DNA from: Brooklawnia sp049651565
GTDB taxonomy: Bacteria; Actinomycetota; Actinomycetes; Propionibacteriales; Propionibacteriaceae
Assembly (NCBI RefSeq): GCF_049651565.1
Contig: NZ_JBASCI010000025.1
Span: forward strand, 1 to 26,476
Length of the DNA stretch: 26,476 nucleotides
Reading direction: 5' to 3'
Shown: one piece after another, positions 9,301-16,399 of the stretch
How the letters are laid out: every line of letters begins with the position of its first letter
Position numbering within the stretch: the stretch's first letter is position 1
The notes under the pieces: model-generated
What the model saw: the letters and a program-made list of their open reading frames with translations, nothing else
Database searches by the model: none
Told to the model about the DNA's origin: nothing
Position numbers and translations under genes: made by a program

Positions 9301-9396
9301 TTCGCCATTGTGTCAGAACCGGCACCGAGCGAAGGGGTGTGGTGGCAGCGCTGTTGCCCATAGTCTGGGAGGAGGATCGAGCGAGAAGGTGGAACG

Positions 9397-9690
9397 ATGT
9401 CACCCAAGGGCAAACGCGAGACTGCCGACCCCGGGCCTTCGGTCAAGGACCCCGAGCTCTACGAGGCGCTGCGGCGGGAGGGCAATAGCAAGGAGAAGTC
9501 GGCCCGGATCGCCAACGCGGCCGCGAACACCTCCCGCGAGGAGGTCGGCCGCAGGGGCGGCCGGGCCGAGAACTACGCCGACCGGACCAAGGACGAACTG
9601 CTGGAACGGGCCCGCGAACTCGACATCTCCGGGCGCTCCTCGATGAACAAGGATGAGCTGATCGAGGCGCTGCGCGAGCACGGCAGGTGA
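9397..9690 (+). CDS. Small basic DUF7218/Rho-N-like protein
   Basis: A 97-residue, highly charged soluble protein. Residues 15-60 carry a KDPELYEALRREGNSKEKS segment followed by a Gly/Arg stretch (GRRGGRAENYADR). Residues 64-95 (TKDELLERARELDISG and NKDELIEALREH) form the two-helix SAP/Rho-N-terminal-like unit that often binds nucleic acid. This combination matches what I recall as DUF7218. The precise function is unknown; a nucleic-acid or chromatin role is inference from the C-terminal motif. The ATG at 9397 has AAGGTGG just upstream. The TGA overlaps the GTG of the DUF72 gene (GTGA), so the two are co-translated. Confidence 0.8.
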   Translation: MSPKGKRETADPGPSVKDPELYEALRREGNSKEKSARIANAAANTSREEVGRRGGRAENYADRTKDELLERARELDISGRSSMNKDELIEALREHGR

Positions 9691-10418
9691 AGGCCTGGAT
9701 CGGCACCTCCGGCTGGGTCTACGACTCCTGGAACGGCCCGGTCTACCCGCCCACGCTGCCGGCCGCCCGCCGGCTGGAGTTCTACCAGGCCCATCTGTTC
9801 GACACCGTGGAGTTGAATGCCAGCTTCTACCGCTGGCCGCGCGAGGTCTCGTTCGCGTCCTGGCGGCGCCGGCTGGCCGACGGGTTCCGGATGACGGTCA
9901 AGGCACCCCGCGGGCTGACCCACGGCAAGCGGCTGTACTCACCGGAGACCTGGATCGGGCGGATGGAACCGGGCCTGACCATGCTGGGCGACCGGCTCGG
10001 GGTGTTGCTGGTGCAACTGCCGCCCGGCATGGAGCGCGACGACGCCCGGCTGGGCTACTTCCTGGCCGCGATGCCACGTTGGGTACGGGTGGCGGTGGAG
10101 TTCCGGCACGACAGTTGGCTGGACGACCGGGTCTTTGCCTTGCTGGAGGAGCACCGGGCGGCGTACGTGGTGATGAGCGGGGCGCGGCTGCCGTGTGTGC
10201 TGCGCGCCACCACCGACTTCGTGTACGTGCGGCTGCACGGCCCTGACGACAACCACCTCTACGGCGGCAGCTACAGCGATGACTCCATGCAGTGGTGGGC
10301 CGATCGGATCCGGGAGTGGCTCGACCAGGGCCGCAGCGTGTTCGCCTACTTCAACAATGACCGGGAAGGCAACGCGGTGCGCAACGCCCAGGCGCTGCGG
10401 GCATGCCTGCACAACTGA
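9687..10418 (+). CDS. DUF72 family TIM-barrel protein (YecE-like)
   Basis: A 243-residue protein recognised from family motifs: N-terminal WIGTSGWVYDSW, VELNASFYRWP near residue 38-48, FRMTVKAPRGLTH near 69-81, VAVEFRHDSW near 135-144, YVRLHGPDDNHLYGGSY near 175-191, and the C-terminal YFNNDREGNAVRNAQAL. DUF72 proteins have a TIM-barrel fold; their biochemical activity is not established to my knowledge, although nuclease-related or sugar-isomerase-like roles have been suggested. GTG 9687 overlaps the upstream stop. The stop codon lies inside a 16-base tandem duplication (10405-10436). Confidence 0.9.
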   Translation: MKAWIGTSGWVYDSWNGPVYPPTLPAARRLEFYQAHLFDTVELNASFYRWPREVSFASWRRRLADGFRMTVKAPRGLTHGKRLYSPETWIGRMEPGLTMLGDRLGVLLVQLPPGMERDDARLGYFLAAMPRWVRVAVEFRHDSWLDDRVFALLEEHRAAYVVMSGARLPCVLRATTDFVYVRLHGPDDNHLYGGSYSDDSMQWWADRIREWLDQGRSVFAYFNNDREGNAVRNAQALRACLHN

Positions 10419-10436
10419 TTGCCTGCACAACCGATT
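10405..10436 (+). repeat. 16-base tandem duplication at a gene junction
   Basis: Two adjacent 16-base copies, GCCTGCACAACTGATT and GCCTGCACAACCGATT, differ at one base. The first copy contains the DUF72 stop codon. The second makes up most of the spacer before the GGAGGG ribosome-binding site of the next gene. It looks like a recent slippage or duplication event that lengthened the intergenic distance. Confidence 0.85.
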
Positions 10437-10445
10437 GGAGGGACT

Positions 10446-10859
10446 ATGAGGACGGCTCGCACCCTGGGCGCGGCCCAGGGGCTCTACCTGTTGGTGACCG
10501 GGGTCTGGCCGCTGGTGCACTACCGCAGCTTCGAATGGTTGACCGGGCCGAAGAAGGACGAGTGGCTGGTGCAGACCGTCGGCGGGCTGCTCGGCACCAT
10601 CGGCTGGACGATGCTGCAGAGCGGGGAGTCGTCCGACGCCGAACGCAACGTCCGCACCTTGGGGATCGGCACCGCCGCCACCCTGGGCACCATCGACACC
10701 ATCTACGCGCTGGCCGGCCGGCTCCGGCCCATCTACCTCGCCGATGCCGTGGTCGAGTTCGCGTTCGTGGCGGCCTGGCTGCGGCAGGGTCAGTCGGAGT
10801 CGGCGGGGGCTACCCGGGCGTCGCGCAAGTCGGGGGCGACTCCGGCGTCCCGGAGGTAA
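10446..10859 (+). CDS. Small four-helix membrane protein of unknown function
   Basis: A 137-residue protein that I cannot name. Four hydrophobic segments are visible: LGAAQGLYLLVTGVWPLVH (8-26), VGGLLGTIGWTML (about 46-58), TLGIGTAATLGTIDTIYALAG (about 71-92) and LADAVVEFAFVAAWL (about 98-112). A polar Ser/Arg-rich tail follows. The start at ATG 10446 is well supported by TTGGAGGGA six bases upstream. The tail beyond residue 114 is read antisense to the 3' end of the Nudix gene, so the two coding regions overlap tail to tail by 70 bases. That tail has a repetitive, low-complexity look (GATRASRKSGATPASRR) and may be a read-through extension rather than a selected domain. Confidence 0.7.
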   Translation: MRTARTLGAAQGLYLLVTGVWPLVHYRSFEWLTGPKKDEWLVQTVGGLLGTIGWTMLQSGESSDAERNVRTLGIGTAATLGTIDTIYALAGRLRPIYLADAVVEFAFVAAWLRQGQSESAGATRASRKSGATPASRR

Positions 10860-11224
10860 CCCAGCAGGTTGGTGGTCAGCTCGACCCGATCGAGCTCTTC
10901 CGGGGTGAACCAGCGGGCGTCGGCGGCATCGTCACCGGGGAGCAACGTGCCACCGGCGACGGTGGCGATGAAGTCGCGCACCTCGAACTCCCGGCCCTCG
11001 CCGGCCGGCAGTCGCACTCGCAACGCCTCCCGCTCGATCCGGACCTGCAGGCCGGTCTCCTCGAGGGCCTCCCGGGCGGCGGCCTGCTCATGGGTCTCGC
11101 CCGGTTCGAGGCGGCCGCCGGGAACCGTCCAGCGGCCCATCTGGGGTTGGTGGCCGCGACGCACCAGCAGGATCCGGCCGTCGTCGCTGATGATGATCAC
11201 TCCGGCTGCTGGCACGACCTCCAT
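10790..11224 (-). CDS. Nudix hydrolase (MutT-like)
   Basis: A 144-residue hydrolase of nucleoside diphosphates linked to another moiety; the substrate cannot be told from sequence. The Nudix box is complete: Gly37, Glu43, Arg51-Glu52 and Glu55-Glu56 with Gly58 (segments GGRLEPGE and REALEETGL), matching Gx5Ex7REUxEExGU. The N-terminal strands AAGVIIISDDGRILLVRRG are typical of MutT-type sanitation enzymes. ATG 11224 has little room upstream (41 bases to the divergent gene start at 11266), so one or both transcripts are probably leaderless. The 3' end overlaps the convergent membrane-protein gene by 70 bases. Confidence 0.92.
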   Translation of the reverse strand: MEVVPAAGVIIISDDGRILLVRRGHQPQMGRWTVPGGRLEPGETHEQAAAREALEETGLQVRIEREALRVRLPAGEGREFEVRDFIATVAGGTLLPGDDAADARWFTPEELDRVELTTNLLGYLRDAGVAPDLRDARVAPADSD

Positions 11225-11265
11225 TGGGCCAGCCTATGTTCGCCCCGGTGTGTCACCCTGTTGGT

Positions 11266-12285
11266 ATGAGTTGTTTTCGCCGCAGTGGCGCGGATCTGCC
11301 GTTCGGTGACCCGCTGCCGTGGCATGGCGTCTCGATGGAGGGGTACTACTGGCGGTTCACCGACCCGGCCTCACAACGGGTGGTGATCGCGCTGGTGGGC
11401 ATCAACAGCCCGCGGCACGGTGGCCGGTGGGCGACCGTGGGGATCGCATCCGAGCCGGAGAAGGTGGTCGCCACCGCGGCCCTGCCCAACGCGGCCGCCC
11501 ACATGGGTCGGCTGGGGGTGCGGGTCGGTGAGCAGGTGCTGGCCTTCGCCGACGAGGTGCGGATCGCGGTGGGGGACTGCTCGGTTGATGTCACCATCGA
11601 TGAGCCCCGCCCCTGGCCGTGGCGGCTGTTCGGCGGCTCCAGCTACTTCCACCTGGTGCCCGGGCTGAACCAGTACTGGCACCCCTGGCTGCTGGGCGGC
11701 CGGGCTTACGGAACCATCGTGGTGGGCGGGGTGGAGACCCGGGTCGATGGCTGGCAGGTCTATGCCGAGAAGAACTGGGGACGGGGCGGGTTCCCGTTGG
11801 CCTGGTGGTGGGGTCAGGCGCAGGGCTTCGCCGAGCCGGACGCCTGCGTCGCCTTCGCCGGCGGCCGGATCACCGCCGGCCCGCAGCTGCTGGGGCGCAG
11901 GTGGGCGACCGAGGTGACCGCCCTGCTGGTGGCGCTGCCCGACGGACGCGTGCTACGGCTGGGCAATCCCGGGACGTCGCCGGTCACCACCGAGACTCCG
12001 ATCGGTGCCTGGCTGCTGCGCGGCAGGTCGGCCCGGTGGGAGGTTGAGGTGCGCGGCTACGGGCAGTTGGAGGAGGCATTCGTGCTGCCGGTGCCGCTGG
12101 TCGAGGAGCGCCACAACACCCCGGGCGACCTGGAGTTGCTGGCCGGCACCATGCGGGTCTGGGTTCGCGAGTTCGGACGCGAGGTCTGGGCGGGCGAGAC
12201 CCAGCTCGCCGGGCTGGAGATCGGCGGCCGCGGCCCGGCCGAGGGCGAGCTGGCCGGCCGGGGTGGCGACCCCCGCCCGGACTAG
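11266..12285 (+). CDS. Tocopherol cyclase family protein
   Basis: A 339-residue soluble protein. The family signature is visible in two blocks: PWHGVSMEGYYWRF near residues 19-32 and, in the C-terminal half, GWQVYAEKNWGRGGFP followed by WWWGQAQGF (about 162-188). A further aromatic patch (GLNQYWHPWLLGG) lies between them. Plant and cyanobacterial members close the chromanol ring of vitamin E, but many bacterial homologues occur in organisms without tocopherol synthesis and have unknown roles, perhaps binding or cyclising a lipid quinone. ATG 11266 is chosen because it directly precedes the conserved block; ATG 11236 is an in-frame alternative. The last 20 residues are Gly/Arg-rich. It is followed by the repeat-rich spacer. 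Confidence 0.8.
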   Translation: MSCFRRSGADLPFGDPLPWHGVSMEGYYWRFTDPASQRVVIALVGINSPRHGGRWATVGIASEPEKVVATAALPNAAAHMGRLGVRVGEQVLAFADEVRIAVGDCSVDVTIDEPRPWPWRLFGGSSYFHLVPGLNQYWHPWLLGGRAYGTIVVGGVETRVDGWQVYAEKNWGRGGFPLAWWWGQAQGFAEPDACVAFAGGRITAGPQLLGRRWATEVTALLVALPDGRVLRLGNPGTSPVTTETPIGAWLLRGRSARWEVEVRGYGQLEEAFVLPVPLVEERHNTPGDLELLAGTMRVWVREFGREVWAGETQLAGLEIGGRGPAEGELAGRGGDPRPD

Positions 12286-12360
12286 GGCTCGATTTGGCGC
12301 GGGTCTATCGGACCAGCCCCACCCTTGGGCAGGGTCTGCTCGGCCAGGGTCCCCTTCCCG

Positions 12361-12382
12361 CCGCAACAATGTGGAGGATCGG
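12361..12382 (+). repeat. Degenerate head of the palindromic repeat
   Basis: CCGCAACAATGTGGAGGATC matches the first part of the 51-base units at 12421 and 12731 except at the TG/CG positions. It then diverges, with no matching right arm. It is best read as a decayed or partial copy. Confidence 0.6.
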
Positions 12383-12420
12383 GGTGGGCTGGCCAGTGAC
12401 AATGACTGCGAAGCTCCTCC

Positions 12421-12471
12421 CCCGCAACAACGCGGAGGATCGGTCAGCGACTACGCTGCGCGATCTTCCGC
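12421..12471 (+). repeat. Palindromic repeat unit, copy A
   Basis: A 51-base unit differing from copy B at two positions. Bases 12432-12471 form a 40-base imperfect palindrome: outer arms GCGGAGGATCG and CGATCTTCCGC pair over 11 positions (one G-T), and inner arms CAGCG and CGCTG close on the loop ACTA. A competing perfect stem, ACGCTGCGCG (12453-12462) with CGCGCAGCGT (12469-12478) and loop ATCTTC, exists only in copy A because of its right flank. The upstream TCCTCC can also pair with GGAGGA across the CGCAACAAC segment. Confidence 0.85.
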
Positions 12472-12610
12472 GCAGCGTGTGAGGCGGGAGCTGTGTCGGG
12501 CATCACTGGTCGTTGAGTGGTCGTTGAGGACCGATGCTGCATGCTCGTGAGGTTCTCCGCGTGCATCATCCGGGTCCAGGGCGAGAAAGTGCCCGCTTCT
12601 GGAGCGCTTC

Positions 12611-12648
12611 GCGTGCACTATCCGGACTTGGGGACGGATAGTGCACGC
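12611..12648. repeat. Perfect 14-base inverted repeat hairpin
   Basis: GCGTGCACTATCCG (12611-12624) and its exact reverse complement CGGATAGTGCACGC (12635-12648) flank the 10-base loop GACTTGGGGA. A related half-site, GCGTGCATCATCCG, with two mismatches lies at 12559-12572. There is no U-tract, so this is not a textbook intrinsic terminator. It could be a mobile palindromic repeat, a protein site or a mRNA-stabilising structure. Confidence 0.85.
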
Positions 12649-12730
12649 TCACGCCTGGGCCGAACCTCCGGCCCGGGGGAACCTGGTGCACGGGGGCGGG
12701 CTGCATGCCCGCGCCGGGGCGGGGCCCGAT

Positions 12731-12781
12731 CCCGCAACAACGCGGAAGATCGGTCAGCGACTACGCTGCGCGATCCTCCGC
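12731..12781 (+). repeat. Palindromic repeat unit, copy B
   Basis: Second copy of the 51-base unit, 310 bases after copy A. The arm sequences are exchanged: the left arm is GCGGAAGATCG and the right arm CGATCCTCCGC, which are the reverse complements of copy A's right and left arms. The centre GTCAGCGACTACGCTGCG keeps the same orientation. The flank that makes the extra 10-base stem in copy A is absent. Confidence 0.85.
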
Positions 12782-12858
12782 ACTGGGGTTCGGGTGGGCG
12801 GGAGCGGCGGTGTGGCGGGAGCGGTGGTGTTGCCAGCAGCGATTGGCTGGGCCTCGGA

Positions 12859-13500
12859 TCAGGGCTTGCGCAGCAGCAGTTGCTTGAGGCTGTGCCGCAT
12901 CCACAGCTCGATCTGCTCGGAATCCCAGGCCCGGTCGACGCTCAACACCCGGTACATGTCCGGCGACAGCATGGTCAGTACCACGTCCCTGGCGGTGCGG
13001 ACGTCCAGGCCCTCGCGCAGGGAACCGACCCTGTTGATGGCGTCGACGAGCTTGGCGAAGTCCCGCTTCCGCCAGTTCTCGTGGAAGACGTACACGTCCC
13101 GGACCTCGGGATCGGTCAGGCCGCCGATCCGGGCGACGTCCATCAGGGGCGACACCGACATCAGCACTGGGTGCACCTCGGTCAGGAACGCGTCCACCAG
13201 CGTGCCACCGTCGGTGGCGGTGGTCTCGGAACGGGTCCAGCTCTCCCGATCGACGGGGGCTACCTCCCCCATCGCGCGGCGCATGGTGGCGGTGATCAGT
13301 TCGCTCATCAGCTTCGGCTTGGTGCCGAAGTAGTACGACACGGTCTGCACCGCCAGGCCCGCCCGCTCGGCGACCTGCGCCATCGTCGCGGCGTGGTATC
13401 CCGACTCCAGGAACGCGTCCCGGGCCGCCCGCAGCACCTTGCGCCGCGAGGCAGCTGCCTGCTCGCGACGAGTCTTCTGGCGGGGCTTCCCCAGGGCCAT
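12859..13500 (-). CDS. TetR/AcrR family transcriptional regulator
   Basis: A 213-residue one-component repressor. The helix-turn-helix is at residues about 22-66, with AARDAFLESGYHAATMAQVA, AERAGLAVQTVSYYF and GTKPKLMSELI, typical of TetR. The remaining 145 residues are the helical ligand-binding and dimerisation domain, which gives no clue to the ligand. ATG 13500 is chosen over the upstream GTG 13527 because the basic N-terminal arm (KPRQKTRREQAAASRRK) follows it directly; the alternative would add nine residues overlapping the operator candidate. The divergent neighbour is the sdh operon, 310 bases away. Autoregulation through the twin palindromes at 13524-13546 is likely; control of sdhCAB is possible but unproven. 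Confidence 0.92.
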   Translation of the reverse strand: MALGKPRQKTRREQAAASRRKVLRAARDAFLESGYHAATMAQVAERAGLAVQTVSYYFGTKPKLMSELITATMRRAMGEVAPVDRESWTRSETTATDGGTLVDAFLTEVHPVLMSVSPLMDVARIGGLTDPEVRDVYVFHENWRKRDFAKLVDAINRVGSLREGLDVRTARDVVLTMLSPDMYRVLSVDRAWDSEQIELWMRHSLKQLLLRKP

Positions 13501-13523
13501 GTCAGGAATTGTAACGGGAGACC

Positions 13524-13546
13524 TCACTAGTGATATCCGCTAGCGG
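13524..13546. promoter_or_regulatory. Twin palindromic operator candidate for the TetR regulator
   Basis: Two perfect 10-base palindromes, TCACTAGTGA (13524-13533) and CCGCTAGCGG (13537-13546), share a central CTAG. Their centres are 13 bases apart, just upstream of the TetR start. Adjacent dyads close to the regulator's own gene are a usual arrangement for TetR autoregulation. The assignment rests on position and symmetry only. Confidence 0.55.
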
Positions 13547-13810
13547 AAGCCGAATCCGGACAATCGCCACGCCGCAGTGCCGGCCGATCCCCGCTGAGTG
13601 GGGGCAGGTGGGCATTGCCTGAGTCGCCAACCGAGAGGCAGAACACCTTCGTTCACGACCGCGAACTGCCAACAGCGTCGAGAAGTGGCCGGCGAGGTGC
13701 AGGGCAAGTTCCGGAAGCAGTGACCGGGCCGTGGGGGCGACAGGGACGTCGGGCCGCTCATCCGGGCGGTCCGACTGTCTTTGTCGGCCGGGTCACCTAT
13801 GGTGTCTGGC
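13547..13810. promoter_or_regulatory. Upstream region of the sdh operon
   Basis: With the operator site, this forms a 310-base divergent spacer. I see no gene. A CCCC/GGGG hairpin (around 13592-13607) and a TGCCT/AGGCA pair (around 13617-13641) are weak. CACCTATGGT about 10 bases before ATG 13811 could supply a TATGGT -10 element for a near-leaderless transcript, but there is no convincing -35. Confidence 0.3.
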
Positions 13811-14482
13811 ATGGCAGCGAGGCCGAGCACATTCACCCTGAAGCAGGTCATGGCCGTCACCGGCGTGATCTTCGTCGGCTACGTGTTCGTCCACATGATC
13901 GGCAACCTGAAGGTCTTCTCCGGCCCAGAGGCGTTCAACGGCTACGCCCAGTGGTTGCGCGAGGTCGGCTACCCGCTGATCCCGCACCGCGGGGTGCTGT
14001 GGGCGTTGCGGGTGCTGCTGGTGGTCAGCGTGCTCGCCCACGTCTGGGCTTCGCTGGTGCTGTGGGCCAGGGGACGCCGGGCCCGCGGCCCCCACCGAAG
14101 ACGACGGATGCCGACACTGCTTGCCACCGGGGCACGCACCATGCTGCCCGGCGGGGTGCTGATCCTTGTCTTCGTCGGCGTCCACCTGCTCGACCTGACC
14201 ATCGGCCGCCTGGTCACCCCCGAGAGCTTCAGGTCGGGGGACGCCTACCAGAACCTGGTGGCCAGTTTCTCCCGGCCATGGATGGCCATCTTCTACGCCG
14301 CGATCATGCTGGTCATCGCCGCCCACATCGTGCACGGGTCGCGGACGCTGCTGCAGGACCTCGGCGCCACCGGCCAACGACTGCGGATGGTCTGGGTGGT
14401 GGTCGGCGTGCTGGTCGCGCTGGCGATCCTGCTCGGCAACGCGCTGATCCCGGTCCTGGTCCAGATGGGGGTGGTGACATGA
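13811..14482 (+). CDS. sdhC: Succinate dehydrogenase cytochrome b subunit (SdhC)
   Basis: Membrane anchor of complex II that binds heme b and passes electrons to menaquinone. 223 residues, with five hydrophobic segments: VMAVTGVIFVGYVFVHM, LWALRVLLVVSVLAHVW, LPGGVLILVFVGVHLLDL, WMAIFYAAIMLVIAAHIVHG and VVVGVLVALAILLGNALIP. This is the single-anchor, five-helix type used with diheme complex II of Gram-positives. Histidines in FVHMIGN, LAHVW, GVHLLD and AHIVHG are the likely heme ligands. ATG 13811 is chosen; ATG 13799 is an in-frame alternative. The TGA overlaps the sdhA ATG (ATGA, 14479-14482). It is the first gene of the sdhCAB operon. Confidence 0.92.
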   Translation: MAARPSTFTLKQVMAVTGVIFVGYVFVHMIGNLKVFSGPEAFNGYAQWLREVGYPLIPHRGVLWALRVLLVVSVLAHVWASLVLWARGRRARGPHRRRRMPTLLATGARTMLPGGVLILVFVGVHLLDLTIGRLVTPESFRSGDAYQNLVASFSRPWMAIFYAAIMLVIAAHIVHGSRTLLQDLGATGQRLRMVWVVVGVLVALAILLGNALIPVLVQMGVVT

Positions 14483-16399
14483 GTCAACGGCTGGACGGCA
14501 AGGTCCCGGCCGGTGATCCGCTGACCGCATGGGAACGCCGCAAAGCGGAATACCGGCTGGTCAGCCCGGCCAACCGGAAGAAGTTCACCATCATCGTGGT
14601 CGGCACCGGGCTGGCTGGCGGCGGCGCTGCGGCCGCCCTCGGCGAGCTCGGCTTCCGGGTCGAGTGCTTCACCTTCCACGACCTGCCCCGCCGGGCGCAC
14701 AGCGTGGCCGCGCAGGGCGGCATCAACGCAGCCCGTGGCCCGCAAGGTCGACGGCGACTCAGTCGCCCGATTCGTGGCCGACACCATCAAGGGCGGCGAC
14801 TTCCGTGGCCGGGAGGCCGACGTGGTCAGGCTGGCCACCGAGTCGGCCCGGGTGATCGACCACCTGCAGGCGATCGGCGCCCCGTTCGCCCGCGAGTACG
14901 GCGGCGAGTTGGCGACCAGGTCGTTCGGCGGGGTGCAGGTGTCGCGCACCTACTACACCCGCGGCCAGACCGGCCAGCAGTTGGAAGTGGCCACCGCCCA
15001 GGCGCTGCTGCGGCAGGTGCAGCGCGGCAGCGTCCGGCTGCACACCCGACACGAGATGCTCGACCTGGTGGCCGCCGACGGCCGGGCGCAGGGCATCGTG
15101 GCCCGCGACCTGGTCACTGGCGAGGTGACGGTGCACACCGGGCATGCTGTGGTGCTGGCGACCGGCGGCTACGGCAGCGTCTACTACCACTCGACGCTGG
15201 CGGTGAACTCCAACGCCACCGCCACCTGGCGGGCGCACCGGCGCGGGGCGCTGTTCGCGTCCCCGTCGTTCGTGCAGTTCCACCCGACCGCGCTGCCGGT
15301 CTCGTCCCACTGGCAGTCGAAGACCACCTTGATGAGCGAGTCGCTGCGCAACGACGGACGCATCTGGGTACCGGTGACCCCGGGTGACCCGCGGCCACCG
15401 AACGAGATCCCGGAGGCCGAGCGTGACTACTACCTGGAGCGGCGCTACCCGGCCTACGGCAACCTGACCCCACGCGATGTGGCGTCCCGGGCGGCTCGCG
15501 AGGAGATTGATGGTGGCCGGGGCGTTGGCCCGCTACGCAACTCGGTCTACCTCGACTTCCGGGACGCCATCGCCGGCCTGGGCCGGGAGGTGATCGCCGA
15601 GCGCTACGGGAACCTGTTCGACATGTACCTGGACGTCACCGGCGAGGACCCGTTCACCCAGCCGATGCGGATCGCGCCCGGCGCGCACTTCACCATGGGC
15701 GGATTGTGGTCGGACTTCGACATGATGACCTCGCTGCCCGGCCTGTTCGTGGCCGGTGAGGCGGGTAACGGCTACCACGGCGCCAACCGGTTGGGCGCCA
15801 ACTCGCTGTTGGGTGCCTGCGTGGACGGCTGGTTCACCCTGCCCTACTCGGTGCCCAACTGGCTGGCCGGCTTGGCCGCAGGTTCGCTGCTGGCCCCGGA
15901 CGCCCCCGAGGCTGCTTCGGCGGTAGCGGTGGTGCAGTCCCGGATCGACCGGCTGATGGCCATCGACGGCGACACCCGCCCGGTCACCTTCCACCGCCGG
16001 CTGGGTGAGCTGCTCTACGCCGGGTGCGGGGTGTCGCGGTCGGCGGCGTCCCTGAGCGAGACCCTCGGCCAGGTGCGCGAGCTGCGCGACAAGTTCTGGC
16101 GCGACGTGAAGGTGCTGGGCAGCCCCGACCGGATCAACCAGGAACTGGAGCGGGCCGGCCGGGTGGCCGACTTCCTCGAACTGGCCGAGCTGATGGTGAT
16201 CGACGCGCTCGACCGCACCGAGTCCTGCGGCGCCCACTTCCGGCAGGAGTACATGCTGCCCGACGGGGAGGCCCGCCGCGACGACGCCAACTGGGCCAAC
16301 GTCTCGGCCTGGCAGACCACCGCCGACGGCGAACACGTCCGCCACACCGAACCGCTCAACTACCAGCTGGTGCCACTTGAGGTGAGGGATTACCGATGA
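14479..16399 (+). pseudogene. sdhA: Succinate dehydrogenase flavoprotein subunit, with an apparent +1 frameshift
   Basis: Oxidises succinate to fumarate through covalent FAD. From ATG 14479 the frame encodes the FAD dinucleotide fold (VVGTGLAGGGA, 41-51), His74 for flavin attachment (AHSVAAQGGINAA) and then drifts into unrelated sequence. Homology resumes one base out of register at about 14738 with ARKVDGDS and GGDF, and continues intact to TGA 16399: FGGVQVSRT, FVQFHPTALP, GEAGNGYHGANRLGANSLLGA. Between INAA and DGDS there are 16 bases where five codons are expected. Removing one G at 14737-14738 restores a continuous 639-residue protein of normal length. Everything else (flanking overlaps with sdhC and sdhB, preserved active-site motifs) argues for a functional gene. 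A sequencing or assembly error is the simplest explanation; a genuine recent mutation is the alternative. Confidence 0.88.

Larger units (their letters stand above)
12286..12858. other. 573-base repeat-rich spacer between convergent genes
   Basis: No believable gene is seen on either strand; open frames here only translate the repeats. The spacer holds a 51-base palindromic repeat twice (12421-12471, 12731-12781), a degenerate third head (12361-12382), a perfect 14-base inverted repeat (12611-12648) with a mutated half-copy (12559-12572), and an 11-base tandem duplicate TGGTCGTTGAG (12507-12528). It lies between two gene ends, so the hairpins may also stop transcription from both sides. Confidence 0.8.

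Noticed and set aside
12361..12781. CRISPR array
   Set aside because: Only two good repeat copies plus one partial, separated by about 310 and 60 bases, with internal palindromes and no cas genes. Spacing is wrong for CRISPR.
12641..13530. Plus-strand open frames across the repeat spacer and opposite tetR
   Set aside because: They translate the palindromic repeats (RNNAEDRSATTLRD twice) and then the antisense of a clear TetR gene. No start signal or domain.
14731..14750. Programmed ribosomal frameshift in sdhA
   Set aside because: No slippery heptamer, stop codon or stimulatory hairpin is evident, and sdhA is not known to use recoding. An extra base is simpler.
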